A stretch of 20,122 nt of DNA, taken from NCBI GenBank assembly GCA_035296625.1, contig DATHAO010000044.1, positions 1-20,122 of the forward strand, given 5' to 3'. The notes beneath the pieces are model-generated. The model worked only from the letters and a program-made list of their open reading frames with translations. It was not told the DNA's origin and did no database searches. The DNA comes from DATCLS01 sp035296625. Its GTDB lineage: Bacteria > Actinomycetota > Acidimicrobiia > Acidimicrobiales > VFJN01. Positions 13,416 to 20,122 of the stretch are shown one piece after another; the stretch's first letter is position 1; each line of letters starts with the position of its first letter. A program made the translations under genes and the position numbers.

Positions 13416-14942
13416 TCAGCCCGGATCGAGCAGCACGGCGTGGTCGAGCCGGAGCGTGCCCGTGAACACCCCGCCCTCGCCGGCGCCGTCGCTCGTGACG
13501 AGCACGGTGCCGGCCAGGTCCAACGTGGCCTCCTCCGCACCCATGTTGACGGCCACGACGCAGGACTCGCCGTCGGTCGAACGGCGCCAGGCGACTACGC
13601 CGTCGGGCGCGTCGACCCACGTCAGCTCGCCGAGCTGCAGGGCCTTCGACCGGGCCCGGACGCCGAGCAACCGGCGGTAGAGGTGCAGGATCGACTCGGG
13701 GTCGTCGCGCAGCGCCGCCATGTTGCGCACGTCGGCCTCGGGCGGCCACGGCAGCCACGGGTCCTCGACGCCCCAGCCGTGGTCGGGTGCGCCGGTCCAC
13801 GGGATCGGCGCCCGGCAGCCGTCGCGTCCGCCGGGGTCGACGACCCGTTCGGGCGGGATCGCGGCGTCCTCCAGGCCGAGCTCCTCGCCGTGGTAAAGCA
13901 CCGGAGAGCCCCGCAGGCCGAGCAACAGGAACAGGGCGGCGCGGGCCCGCTCCTCCGAACCGCCGTAGCGCGTGCGGTGGCGCGTGTTGTCGTGGTTCGA
14001 CAGCACCCAGGTCGGCCAGGCCCCGCGCCCGATGATCAGCCGCTCGGTCGAGTCGATCTGTCGCCGCCAGCGGGTCCCGTCCCACGGCGTGTAGAGCGGC
14101 GGGAAGTTGAACGACAGGTGCAGCTCGTCACCCGCGCCGTAGTAGGTCGCGACCTTCTCGGTGGACAGCAGGTAGACCTCGCCGAGCAGGAGCCGGTCGC
14201 CCGGGTAGGCGTCGGCGACCCCTCGCATGCCGCGGATCAGCTCGTGGGTCTCGGCGGTGTCGTTGAGGCTGGCGTGCGGCATGCCCGCCACCTCGGGCGG
14301 GTCGTCGGGCAGCCCCGCGGCCTTGCCGATGCCGTGCACGACGTCGATGCGGAACCCGTCGACGCCCCGGTCGAGCCAGAAGCGCATGACGCCGTGCATG
14401 GCCTCGATCACCGCCGGGTTCGCCCAGTTCAGATCGGGCTGCTCGGGCAGGAACAGGTGCAGGTACCACTGGCCGGTGGCGTCGTCCCACGTCCACGCCG
14501 ACTCGTTCGTGAACGCCGCGATCCAGTTGTTCGGCGGCGTGTCGGGCGTGCCGTCGCGCCAGACGTACCAGTCGCGCTTCGGGTCGCCGCGGCTGGACCG
14601 CGCGGCCCGGAACCACGGGTGGGCGTCGGAGGTGTGGTTCGGAACCAGGTCGACGAGCAGCCTCAGCCCTCGCCGATGGCAGCCCTCGAGCAGGTGGTCG
14701 AACGCCGCGAGGTCGCCGAAGAGGGGGTCCACGTCGCAGTGGTCGGAGATGTCGTAGCCGAAGTCGGCCATGGGGGAGGGGTAGAACGGTGACAGCCAGA
14801 CGGCGTCGACGCCGAGCCAGTCGAGATGGTCGAGGTGCTCGTCGATGCCCGCCAGATCACCGGTGGGCGCCGACCTGCTCGTGGCGAAGGAGCGCGGGTA
14901 GATTTGGTAGAAGACGGCGGTTTGCCACCAGGGAACGTCCAT
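13416..14942 (-). CDS. GH13 alpha-glucosidase / oligo-1,6-glucosidase-like
   Basis: The 508-residue protein is a glycoside hydrolase family 13 enzyme. It begins WWQTAVFYQIYPRSF, then LDWLGVDAVWLSPFYPSPMADFGYDISDH. The catalytic set is complete: DLVPNHTS (98-105), nucleophile Asp200 (GFRIDVVH), acid/base Glu255 (LLGEVYL), and His317-Asp318 (VLSNHDNTR). The C-terminal ~90 residues form the usual beta-sandwich. The pattern is that of alpha-glucosidases and oligo-1,6-glucosidases rather than trehalose synthase, and the product is cytoplasmic, as no signal peptide is present. The start is chosen because TACGCT (14956-14951) ends eight bases before the ATG; an in-frame ATG at 14978 lies upstream of that box. 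It is convergent with RNase D, 21 bp away. No transporter or regulator for sugars is adjacent. Confidence 0.9.
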   Translation of the reverse strand: MDVPWWQTAVFYQIYPRSFATSRSAPTGDLAGIDEHLDHLDWLGVDAVWLSPFYPSPMADFGYDISDHCDVDPLFGDLAAFDHLLEGCHRRGLRLLVDLVPNHTSDAHPWFRAARSSRGDPKRDWYVWRDGTPDTPPNNWIAAFTNESAWTWDDATGQWYLHLFLPEQPDLNWANPAVIEAMHGVMRFWLDRGVDGFRIDVVHGIGKAAGLPDDPPEVAGMPHASLNDTAETHELIRGMRGVADAYPGDRLLLGEVYLLSTEKVATYYGAGDELHLSFNFPPLYTPWDGTRWRRQIDSTERLIIGRGAWPTWVLSNHDNTRHRTRYGGSEERARAALFLLLGLRGSPVLYHGEELGLEDAAIPPERVVDPGGRDGCRAPIPWTGAPDHGWGVEDPWLPWPPEADVRNMAALRDDPESILHLYRRLLGVRARSKALQLGELTWVDAPDGVVAWRRSTDGESCVVAVNMGAEEATLDLAGTVLVTSDGAGEGGVFTGTLRLDHAVLLDPG

Positions 14943-14950
14943 CGCTGGGG

Positions 14951-14956
14951 AGCGTA
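14951..14956 (-). promoter_or_regulatory. -10 box for the alpha-glucosidase gene
   Basis: TACGCT on the minus strand ends eight bases before ATG 14942. Confidence 0.4.
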
Positions 14957-15060
14957 GGTGCGATCGAGGCTCAGTCACGTTCCATCACGTGCTAGGAAAG
15001 GGGCCGTAGCACCCCGCGTGGCTTCCGTCGCCGGGGACCTTCGCCGGCCACGACCGGCGG

Positions 15061-15066
15061 TACACT
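15061..15066 (+). promoter_or_regulatory. -10 box for the small zinc-ribbon-like gene
   Basis: TACACT lies 34 bp before GTG 15101. Transcription would start near 15073, giving a ~28-nt leader that contains the GGGAG ribosome-binding site (15089-15093). This is a leadered gene, unlike most others here. Confidence 0.4.
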
Positions 15067-15100
15067 TCCTCGCCGAACGCAATCACGTGGGAGCTGGCCC

Positions 15101-15286
15101 GTGAAGAAGGGTCGACATCGCCGATTCGAGGAAGCACGGGCGCTCAAGCGCAGTAGTGACCTCGACATCACCGAGATCTTCGAGCGCACGGACACCGAGC
15201 CGTGCCCGGAGTGTGGCGCCGATCCCGGCGACGAGCATGCCACCTGGTGCATGCACGACGCCGACGACGACGAGTCCGACAACTAG
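15101..15286 (+). CDS. Small zinc-ribbon-like protein
   Basis: The 61-residue protein has a basic N-terminus (KKGRHRRFEEARALKR), a middle helix, and a compact Cys/His cluster: Cys35, Cys38, His46, Cys50, His52 (CPECGADPGDEHATWCMH). It ends in a run of Asp/Glu. The C-x2-C-x7-H-x3-C spacing suits one zinc ion. The start GTG is supported by GGGAG seven bases upstream and a TACACT box further up. The function is unknown; nucleic-acid binding is possible from the basic arm, but the acidic tail is equally striking. It is convergent with the Cys-rich gene at 15320. Confidence 0.7.
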   Translation: MKKGRHRRFEEARALKRSSDLDITEIFERTDTEPCPECGADPGDEHATWCMHDADDDESDN

Positions 15287-15319
15287 CCCGGCTCCCCGCC
15301 GAGCGTCCCACCCCTCCGG

Positions 15320-16108
15320 TCAAGCCGACCCGGCGCGCCGCAGGGCGGGGTGGGGCAGGACGCGTTCAGCCCCCCGGGCGGCGACATGGTGGAGGAAACG
15401 GTCGTAAGCCCAGCCGCCGACGAGCTCGATGATCTCGTCGCGCAGCGCCTCGTAGACGGGTCGGTGCCCGACGAACGCGTCGGGCGCCTCGGTGCACCAC
15501 CAGTGGAACTCGTCGCCGCCGGCCCCCCAGTCGCGGCGCTTCCACTCGCGTAGTGTCGAAGTGACGTGCCCGAGCTCGTCGGTCGACTCGACGAGCCGGA
15601 GCGGGAGCTGCCAGCAGACGTCCGGCTTCCAGTCGAGGGGCCGGTCGCCTGCGTCGAGGGCGGCGCGGTGCAGGGCGCAGCCGGCGCCGGCCGGGAAGCC
15701 CGGCCGGTTGAGGAAGATGCAGGCGTCGTCGACGAGCCGGGTGACGGCCGGGCCGCCGTCCTCACCGGCCTGCAGCGGACCGCCCGCCTCCGCGGCCAGG
15801 TCGCGGTGCTGCCACTGGTCGGCGGTCAGCCGCTCCGCGGCGGCGCGCACGTCACGCTCGTCGGCCTCGTCGACCAGGTGCGCGCCGTAGCTGCAGCAGC
15901 CCTGCTCGAGCTCGGGCGCCGGGCCCGTCAGCACGCCCTGGCAGCCGTGGCCGTAGACGCACTCCCACGGGCTGGCCAGGAACGTGAGGTCGAAGACCCA
16001 GGTGCGGTGCTCGTGGGGGTCGTCGAACGACACGAGCTCGTGGCGGTCATCCGGGCCGTCGTCGGCGGTTTCGTCCGCGCTCCCGGGCGCGGCGTCGTCA
16101 GGGGACAT
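15320..16108 (-). CDS. Conserved Cys-rich protein of unknown function
   Basis: The 262-residue protein has eight cysteines at 50, 56, 71, 72, 130, 144, 165 and 205, in conserved-looking contexts: WECVYGHGCQGV, QGCCSYGAH, DACIFLNRPGFPAGAGCALH, DVCWQLPL and HWWCTEAPDAF. Similar proteins occur across Actinobacteria, and the pattern recalls Cys-cluster families (YkgJ/DUF3109 type) thought to bind zinc or an Fe-S cluster; the exact family is not certain. No membrane segment or signal peptide is seen. The start is chosen at ATG 16108. In-frame ATGs at 16129 and 16150 are alternatives, the latter overlapping the start codon of the divergent small gene. No good ribosome-binding site or -10 box decides between them. 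The first ~30 residues are Asp/Glu-rich. Confidence 0.7.
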   Translation of the reverse strand: MSPDDAAPGSADETADDGPDDRHELVSFDDPHEHRTWVFDLTFLASPWECVYGHGCQGVLTGPAPELEQGCCSYGAHLVDEADERDVRAAAERLTADQWQHRDLAAEAGGPLQAGEDGGPAVTRLVDDACIFLNRPGFPAGAGCALHRAALDAGDRPLDWKPDVCWQLPLRLVESTDELGHVTSTLREWKRRDWGAGGDEFHWWCTEAPDAFVGHRPVYEALRDEIIELVGGWAYDRFLHHVAARGAERVLPHPALRRAGSA

Positions 16109-16148
16109 CCACTCGCGACCATGGCACATCCCCGACCGGTGCTCTGCC

Positions 16149-16364
16149 ATGCTGGACGCCGTGGCCGGCGAGTTCGACGACATCCGCCACCGACTGGAAG
16201 GTATCGCGGAGGAGCTGGCCGACCTGGCCCTCGACCGCCTCCGCGAGTCCATCGACAACGGCGGCAACGAGCTGCCGGTGGACGAGCGCCGCCTGACCCG
16301 GGCTCGGCGGGCCGTCGAGAAGGCCGCCGGCCTGCTGCGGGAACCCGACACGGTCGACGACTGA
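16149..16364 (+). CDS. Small helical protein of unknown function
   Basis: The 71-residue protein is charged and predicted to be almost all helix (FDDIRHRLEGIAEELADLALDRLRESI, interrupted by DNGGNELPVD, then RRLTRARRAVEKAAGLLRE), suggesting a helical hairpin or coiled coil. Similar small proteins occur in actinobacteria, but no function is known to me. The ATG is the first in the conserved part; no ribosome-binding site is visible. It diverges from the Cys-rich gene, and one of the possible start codons of that gene overlaps this ATG in a CATG. It is convergent with the LOG-family gene. Confidence 0.6.
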   Translation: MLDAVAGEFDDIRHRLEGIAEELADLALDRLRESIDNGGNELPVDERRLTRARRAVEKAAGLLREPDTVDD

Positions 16365-16373
16365 GCCTTCGCA

Positions 16374-16387
16374 GCCCGCTCGCGGGC
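16374..16387 (+). terminator. Short hairpin after the small helical gene
   Basis: GCCCGC (16374-16379) and GCGGGC (16382-16387) form a perfect short stem ten bases after the stop codon. No T-run follows, and the stem is short, so this is a weak candidate. Confidence 0.3.
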
Positions 16388-16439
16388 CGCCCGATAGACC
16401 GCCGGCCCGATCGACTGCCCGACCGACGGGCCCGCCGGC

Positions 16440-17489
16440 TCAGCCCGAGCGGGTCCCAGCGCCGCCGTCGACCTCGGCGAGCGGCGGGGCACTCGGCAGG
16501 CCGTTGATCGCCCGGATCATGTCGCGGAACCCGGCGCCCCTGCGCACGTTGAACCGCAGTGCGAGCCGAGGCAGGTCGAGCTTGTCGCCGTCGGACACCT
16601 CGGCCCGCAACGGCTCGGACCGCTCGATGCCCCCGTCGAGGGTGAGGTCGCCGAAGCGCTCGTTGAGCTCGGCCACCTCGTCGTCGGTGGGGCGGGCCCG
16701 TAGGCGGACGACCAGCATCTGGCCCACCCAGCGGAGCGAGTCGTAGTTGCGCCAGAAATTGCGCACCTCGCGCACGGCCTCCTCGACGTCGTCGGTGATG
16801 AGGAACAGGTTCGTGTCGTTCGGGGACACGAGCCCGGCGCCCACCAGCTCGTCGTCGACGAACTTGCGCCATGCCCGCCAATGGGTCTGGCCGGGCACGT
16901 CGAGCAGTACGAGCGGCGCGGGCGTGGCCTTGCCGGTCTGCATGAGCGTGAGCAGCTCGAGCGTCTCGTCCTGGGTGCCGAACCCGCCGGGCAGCGACAC
17001 GAAGCCGCTTGACTCCTTGATGAGCATGAGCTTGCGGGTGAAGAAGTACTTCATGCTCACGACCCGGTCGAGGTCGAGCAGCTCGTTCGGCTCCTCCTCG
17101 AACGGCAGGCGGATGGCGGCACCGAGGCTGCGGCCCACGCCGGCCCCCTCCGTGGCGGCGGCCATGATGCCGGGCCCCGCGCCGGTCACGACCATCCACC
17201 CGGCGGCGGAGAGCCGGGCGGCCAGCTCCCGGGCCTGGTCGTAGAGCGGGTCGCTGGGGTGCGTGCGGGCCGAGCCGAACACCGTCACCTTCCGCACCTC
17301 GCTGTAGGGGGCGAACACCCGGAAGGCCGTGCTCATCTCCTTGAGGGCGTCGCGGGTGATCTTGAGATCGAGGCGGTCGGCGTCCTGGCTCACCAGCTCA
17401 TAGGTGTTGCGCAGGATGTCGGCCAGGACGTCGCGGTTGCGGGTGGCGCCGGCCTGGTCGAGCAGCTGCTTGATGAGGTCGCGGTCCAT
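16440..17489 (-). CDS. LOG family protein (TIGR00730-like)
   Basis: The 349-residue protein carries the LOG/'lysine decarboxylase-like' Rossmann domain: VTVFGSARTHPSDP (68-81), GWMVVTGAGPGIMAAATEGA (97-116), and the signature PGGFGTQDE (167-175), with Arg152 and Lys153 (YFFTRKLML) before it. Members of the cytokinin-activating LOG group hydrolyse nucleoside 5'-monophosphates to base and ribose phosphate; other members have no known role. This protein has ~60 N-terminal and ~110 C-terminal residues beyond the core domain, so its substrate may differ from the short LOG enzymes. ATG 17489 is favoured over the upstream ATG at 17609 because the upstream 40 residues are not conserved-looking; the sequence GGCAGG before it may serve as a ribosome-binding site. 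It lies 204 bp downstream of fbiC on the same strand. Confidence 0.85.
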   Translation of the reverse strand: MDRDLIKQLLDQAGATRNRDVLADILRNTYELVSQDADRLDLKITRDALKEMSTAFRVFAPYSEVRKVTVFGSARTHPSDPLYDQARELAARLSAAGWMVVTGAGPGIMAAATEGAGVGRSLGAAIRLPFEEEPNELLDLDRVVSMKYFFTRKLMLIKESSGFVSLPGGFGTQDETLELLTLMQTGKATPAPLVLLDVPGQTHWRAWRKFVDDELVGAGLVSPNDTNLFLITDDVEEAVREVRNFWRNYDSLRWVGQMLVVRLRARPTDDEVAELNERFGDLTLDGGIERSEPLRAEVSDGDKLDLPRLALRFNVRRGAGFRDMIRAINGLPSAPPLAEVDGGAGTRSG

Positions 17490-17553
17490 CGTCCTGCCAG
17501 CCTGGCACGCCGGGGCGGCGAGCCGAGACGCGCGGTCCTTCAGCCGCCGTGCT

Positions 17554-17572
17554 GACCACCCAGGTGGTGGTC
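17554..17572 (-). terminator. Hairpin between fbiC and the LOG gene
   Basis: GACCACC (17554-17560) pairs with GGTGGTC (17566-17572) around a 5-nt loop. On the transcribed (minus) strand it lies about 120 bases after the fbiC stop and 65 bases before the LOG gene start. No U-tract follows. It could attenuate read-through from fbiC or lie in the LOG leader. Confidence 0.35.
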
Positions 17573-17693
17573 TGCCCTGACTCGATGGTGCCGAGCAGCC
17601 GTTTGCCATGACGACCAGCGCCCGGTCGACGGCACGGCCGGCGTCGCCATCGCATCACCGGCGCCGAGGGGAGCGCCCGGTCCTGAGCGGGGC

Positions 17694-20063
17694 CTACGAC
17701 GCGGTGGCCGCCGGCTCCACGGGCTCGTAGAGCGTGGTCCGCCGGGCGAGCGGACGGCCGAGCGGCGCCACGAGCGCCTGGAACGCCTCGGCGTCCATCA
17801 TCTGGCCATGGGCGGCGCCGGCGGCCCGGGAGATGTTCTCGTCCATGAGCGTGCCGCCCAGATCGTTGCACCCCGCCTGGAGCAGCTGGCGGGCAGCGGC
17901 CCGGCCGAGCTTCACCCAGGACAGCTGGATGTTGTCGATCAGGCCCCGGTAGGCGATGCGGGCCATCGCGTGGACGAGCAGGACCTCGCGGAACGTCGGG
18001 CCCCGCCGCGCCTTGCGCTGCAGGTAGATCGGCGCCCCCATGTGGACGAACGGGAGGCCGACGAATTCGGTGAACCCGCCCGTCTCGGCCTGGAGCTCGC
18101 GGGTGCGCACCAGGTGGCGGGCCCACGACCGGGGCGACTCGACCGCCCCGAACATCATCGTGACGTTCGAGCGCAGGCCGACGGCGTGCGCGGTTCGGTG
18201 CGCCTCGAGCCACTCGTCGGTCGTGATCTTGTCGGGGCACAGGATGGCCCGTACCGGGTCGTCGAGGATCTCGGCGGCCGTGCCGGGAAGCGTGCGCAGC
18301 CCGGCGTCCATGAGGCGGCGCAGGTAGGTCTCCAGCGGCTCGCCGAGCCGCTTGGCCCCCTCGGTCACCTCGAGCGCCGTGAAGCCGTGGACGTGCATGC
18401 CGGGCACCCGCTCCTTCACGGCCCGGGTCACCTCGATGTAGTAGTCGCCGTCGAACTTGGGGTGGATGCCGCCCTGCAGGCAGACCTCCGTGGCGCCGAT
18501 CTTCCAGGCCTCCTCGGCGCGGTCCGCGATGTCGTCGAGCGTGAGCAGATAGGGCGTACCGCGCAGGTTGAGCGACAGCGGACCCTTCGAGAAGCCGCAG
18601 AACCGGCACTTGAACGTGCAGACGTTCGTGTAGTTGATGTTGCGGTTGACGACGTAGGTGACGGTGTCGCCCACGGCCTCGCGGCGCAGTTCGTCGGCCA
18701 GCTCGGCCACGGCCCGGACCTCGGGACCCCGGGCGGCGAAGAGGTCGGTGATCTCGTCCTCGCCCACCTGCTGGCCGGCCCGCACGCCGGCGAGCACCTC
18801 GGCCACGCGGCCCCGGGCGGTGCCGGCACCACCGGCCGGCGCGGCCGGCGCGGGCAGGAGCGTGGGAGGCGTGGCCGGGGCCCCCGAGTACCACGCGGTC
18901 GATCGCACTCCGGTGAGGATCACCTCGACCCCGGTGCCGGCGTTGCCGTTCTCGAGCGTCTGCTCGGGGAAGACGGCGCCCGGGTCGTCGCGGCCGAGAC
19001 CTTCGGCGTCGCTGCGGTCCATCACCGGGAAGTGGACGCGCTCGTCGAGCCAGTGCTCCGGATCCGCGGCCATCCGGGGGTAGACGGTGAGCCGGGGGGC
19101 GAGGGTGAACCCGCGGGCCTCGGTGACGGCCCGCAGGCGGTCGAGCGCCGGCCAGGGCCGCTCGGGGTTCACGTGGTCGGCGGTGACCGGCGAGACGCCG
19201 CCCCAGTCGTCGATGCCGGCGTCGAGCAGCACGCCCGGGTCCTCCGCCAGGTTCGGCGGCGCCTGGACCGCCACGTCAGGCGACAGCACGAGGCGCGCGA
19301 GGGCGATCGCCTCGAGGTGGTCGTCGAGGGGGCAGGCGGGCCACCGGTGCATGCCGGTGCCGGGCTTGGGCAGGAAGTTCTGGACGATCACCTCCTGCAC
19401 GTGGCCCCAGCGGGCGTGGGACTCGGCGATGGCCTCGAGGGCGGCGAGCCGGTCCTCGCGGGCCTCGCCGATGCCGACGAGGATCCCCGTCGTGAACGGG
19501 ATGGACAGCCGGCCGGCGGCCTCGAGCGTGGCGAGGCGACGCTCGGGCGTCTTGTCGGGCGAGCCCCTGTGCGCCTCGAGGTCGCCGCGCAGCGACTCGA
19601 GCATCATGCCCTGGCTGGGGGCCACCGGCCGCAGCCGGGCGAGCTCGTCCCCGTGGAGGGCGCCGGCGTTGGCGTGGGGGAGCAGGCCGGTATCGGTCAG
19701 GACGAGCTCACACATCGCCGCCAGGTAGTCGACGGTGGTGGCGTGGCCGTGCTCGGCGAGCCACTCGGCGGCGGCCGGGTAGCGCTCCTCGGGACGCTCG
19801 CCGAGGGTGAACAGCGCCTCGTGGCAGCCGGCCCGCGCCCCGGCACGCGCGATGGCGAGCACCTGCTCGGGCGTCAGATAGGGCGCGTCGAGGCGGGCGG
19901 GCGGTTGGGCGAAGGTGCAGTAGCCGCATTTGTCCCGGCACAACATGGTGAGCGGGACGAAGACCTTGGGGGAGTAGGTCACGCGGGTGCCGGTGGCCGC
20001 GTCACGGACGTCGCGCGCCCGGGCCAGCAAGTCCCCGAGCGGCAGGTCGAGCAGGCTCTGCAT
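17694..20063 (-). CDS. fbiC: F420 biosynthesis protein FbiC (CofG-CofH fusion)
   Basis: The 789-residue protein joins two radical-SAM enzymes that make the deazaflavin chromophore (FO) of cofactor F420 from tyrosine and 5-amino-6-ribitylaminouracil. The CofG-like half has its [4Fe-4S] motif at Cys42, Cys46 and Cys49 (CRDKCGYC). The CofH-like half has its own at Cys482, Cys486 and Cys489 (CTFKCRFC). A Pro/Ala-rich linker (about 395-415) separates them. Both CxxxCxxC clusters are intact and the length suits actinobacterial FbiC. GIDDWGGVSPVTADHVNPE in the first half and the NRNINYTNVCTFKC segment are family hallmarks. The ATG lies eight bases after a TAGGGT box (20077-20072). Downstream on the same strand is a LOG-family gene. 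A luciferase-like oxidoreductase at 6668 is a probable user of the cofactor. Confidence 0.95.
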   Translation of the reverse strand: MQSLLDLPLGDLLARARDVRDAATGTRVTYSPKVFVPLTMLCRDKCGYCTFAQPPARLDAPYLTPEQVLAIARAGARAGCHEALFTLGERPEERYPAAAEWLAEHGHATTVDYLAAMCELVLTDTGLLPHANAGALHGDELARLRPVAPSQGMMLESLRGDLEAHRGSPDKTPERRLATLEAAGRLSIPFTTGILVGIGEAREDRLAALEAIAESHARWGHVQEVIVQNFLPKPGTGMHRWPACPLDDHLEAIALARLVLSPDVAVQAPPNLAEDPGVLLDAGIDDWGGVSPVTADHVNPERPWPALDRLRAVTEARGFTLAPRLTVYPRMAADPEHWLDERVHFPVMDRSDAEGLGRDDPGAVFPEQTLENGNAGTGVEVILTGVRSTAWYSGAPATPPTLLPAPAAPAGGAGTARGRVAEVLAGVRAGQQVGEDEITDLFAARGPEVRAVAELADELRREAVGDTVTYVVNRNINYTNVCTFKCRFCGFSKGPLSLNLRGTPYLLTLDDIADRAEEAWKIGATEVCLQGGIHPKFDGDYYIEVTRAVKERVPGMHVHGFTALEVTEGAKRLGEPLETYLRRLMDAGLRTLPGTAAEILDDPVRAILCPDKITTDEWLEAHRTAHAVGLRSNVTMMFGAVESPRSWARHLVRTRELQAETGGFTEFVGLPFVHMGAPIYLQRKARRGPTFREVLLVHAMARIAYRGLIDNIQLSWVKLGRAAARQLLQAGCNDLGGTLMDENISRAAGAAHGQMMDAEAFQALVAPLGRPLARRTTLYEPVEPAATAS

Positions 20064-20071
20064 CGTTCGGC

Positions 20072-20077
20072 ACCCTA
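20072..20077 (-). promoter_or_regulatory. -10 box for fbiC
   Basis: TAGGGT on the minus strand ends eight bases before ATG 20063. It matches the -10 box of the flavin reductase gene exactly. Confidence 0.45.
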
Positions 20078-20122
20078 CCGATGGTTCTGGCGTTCGGAGG
20101 GGCGGCCGCTGCCGGAGCCGGC

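Noticed and set aside
1..20122. Mobile element, prophage or defence island
   Set aside because: No transposase, integrase, phage structural, restriction or toxin-antitoxin genes are seen, and base composition is even across the window.

Overview
The window is very GC-rich, with G or C at almost every third codon position. It reads as chromosomal DNA of an actinobacterium. The evidence is a fused FbiC (a cofactor F420 biosynthesis enzyme in its actinobacterial form), an F420-type luciferase-like oxidoreductase, a DUF3151 protein, an ECF sigma factor with a SnoaL-like tail, and many genes whose TANNNT -10 box lies only 6-8 nt before the start codon, as in leaderless actinobacterial transcripts. 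A lineage such as Acidimicrobiia is possible, but this is inference. I see no tRNA, rRNA, CRISPR array, insertion sequence or phage module.

Layout. Bases 1-1669 (+): the 3' part of a patatin-like lipase gene with a long disordered tail, overlapping a DUF3151 gene. Bases 1670-2725: mostly non-coding, but with a copy of the DUF3151 3' end, a frameshifted small gene (-), and a small leaderless Cys-containing gene (-). Bases 2726-4378 (+): a YkvA/DUF1232 membrane protein, a strong hairpin, and an ECF sigma factor. Bases 4523-6252: a MerR-type metalloregulator (-) divergent from a PhyH-like dioxygenase (+), with a classical MerR operator between them. Bases 6289-9743 (+): a broken flavin-reductase copy, a luciferase-like oxidoreductase, a 38-codon ORF, a zinc alcohol dehydrogenase, and an intact flavin reductase. 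The two flavin-reductase copies are direct repeats flanking the cassette. Bases 9782-13394 (+): a sphingosine-1-phosphate-lyase-like PLP enzyme, MobA, rhodanese and RNase D. Bases 13416-14942 (-): a GH13 alpha-glucosidase. Bases 15101-16364: two small (+) proteins around a Cys-rich conserved protein (-). Bases 16440-20063 (-): fbiC followed by a LOG-family protein.

How the genes fit together. FbiC makes the deazaflavin chromophore of F420, and the luciferase-like enzyme at 6668-7735 is of a type that often uses F420, so producer and probable user lie in one window. The flavin reductase and zinc dehydrogenase beside it suggest a redox cassette of unknown substrate. Most other genes are ordinary housekeeping functions. 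The most unusual items are the flavin-reductase duplication around the redox cassette, the translationally coupled 38-codon ORF inside it, the promoter/operator of the MerR gene, the repeated leaderless promoter signature, and two previously easy-to-miss small Cys-containing genes in the 1.8-2.6 kb gap.
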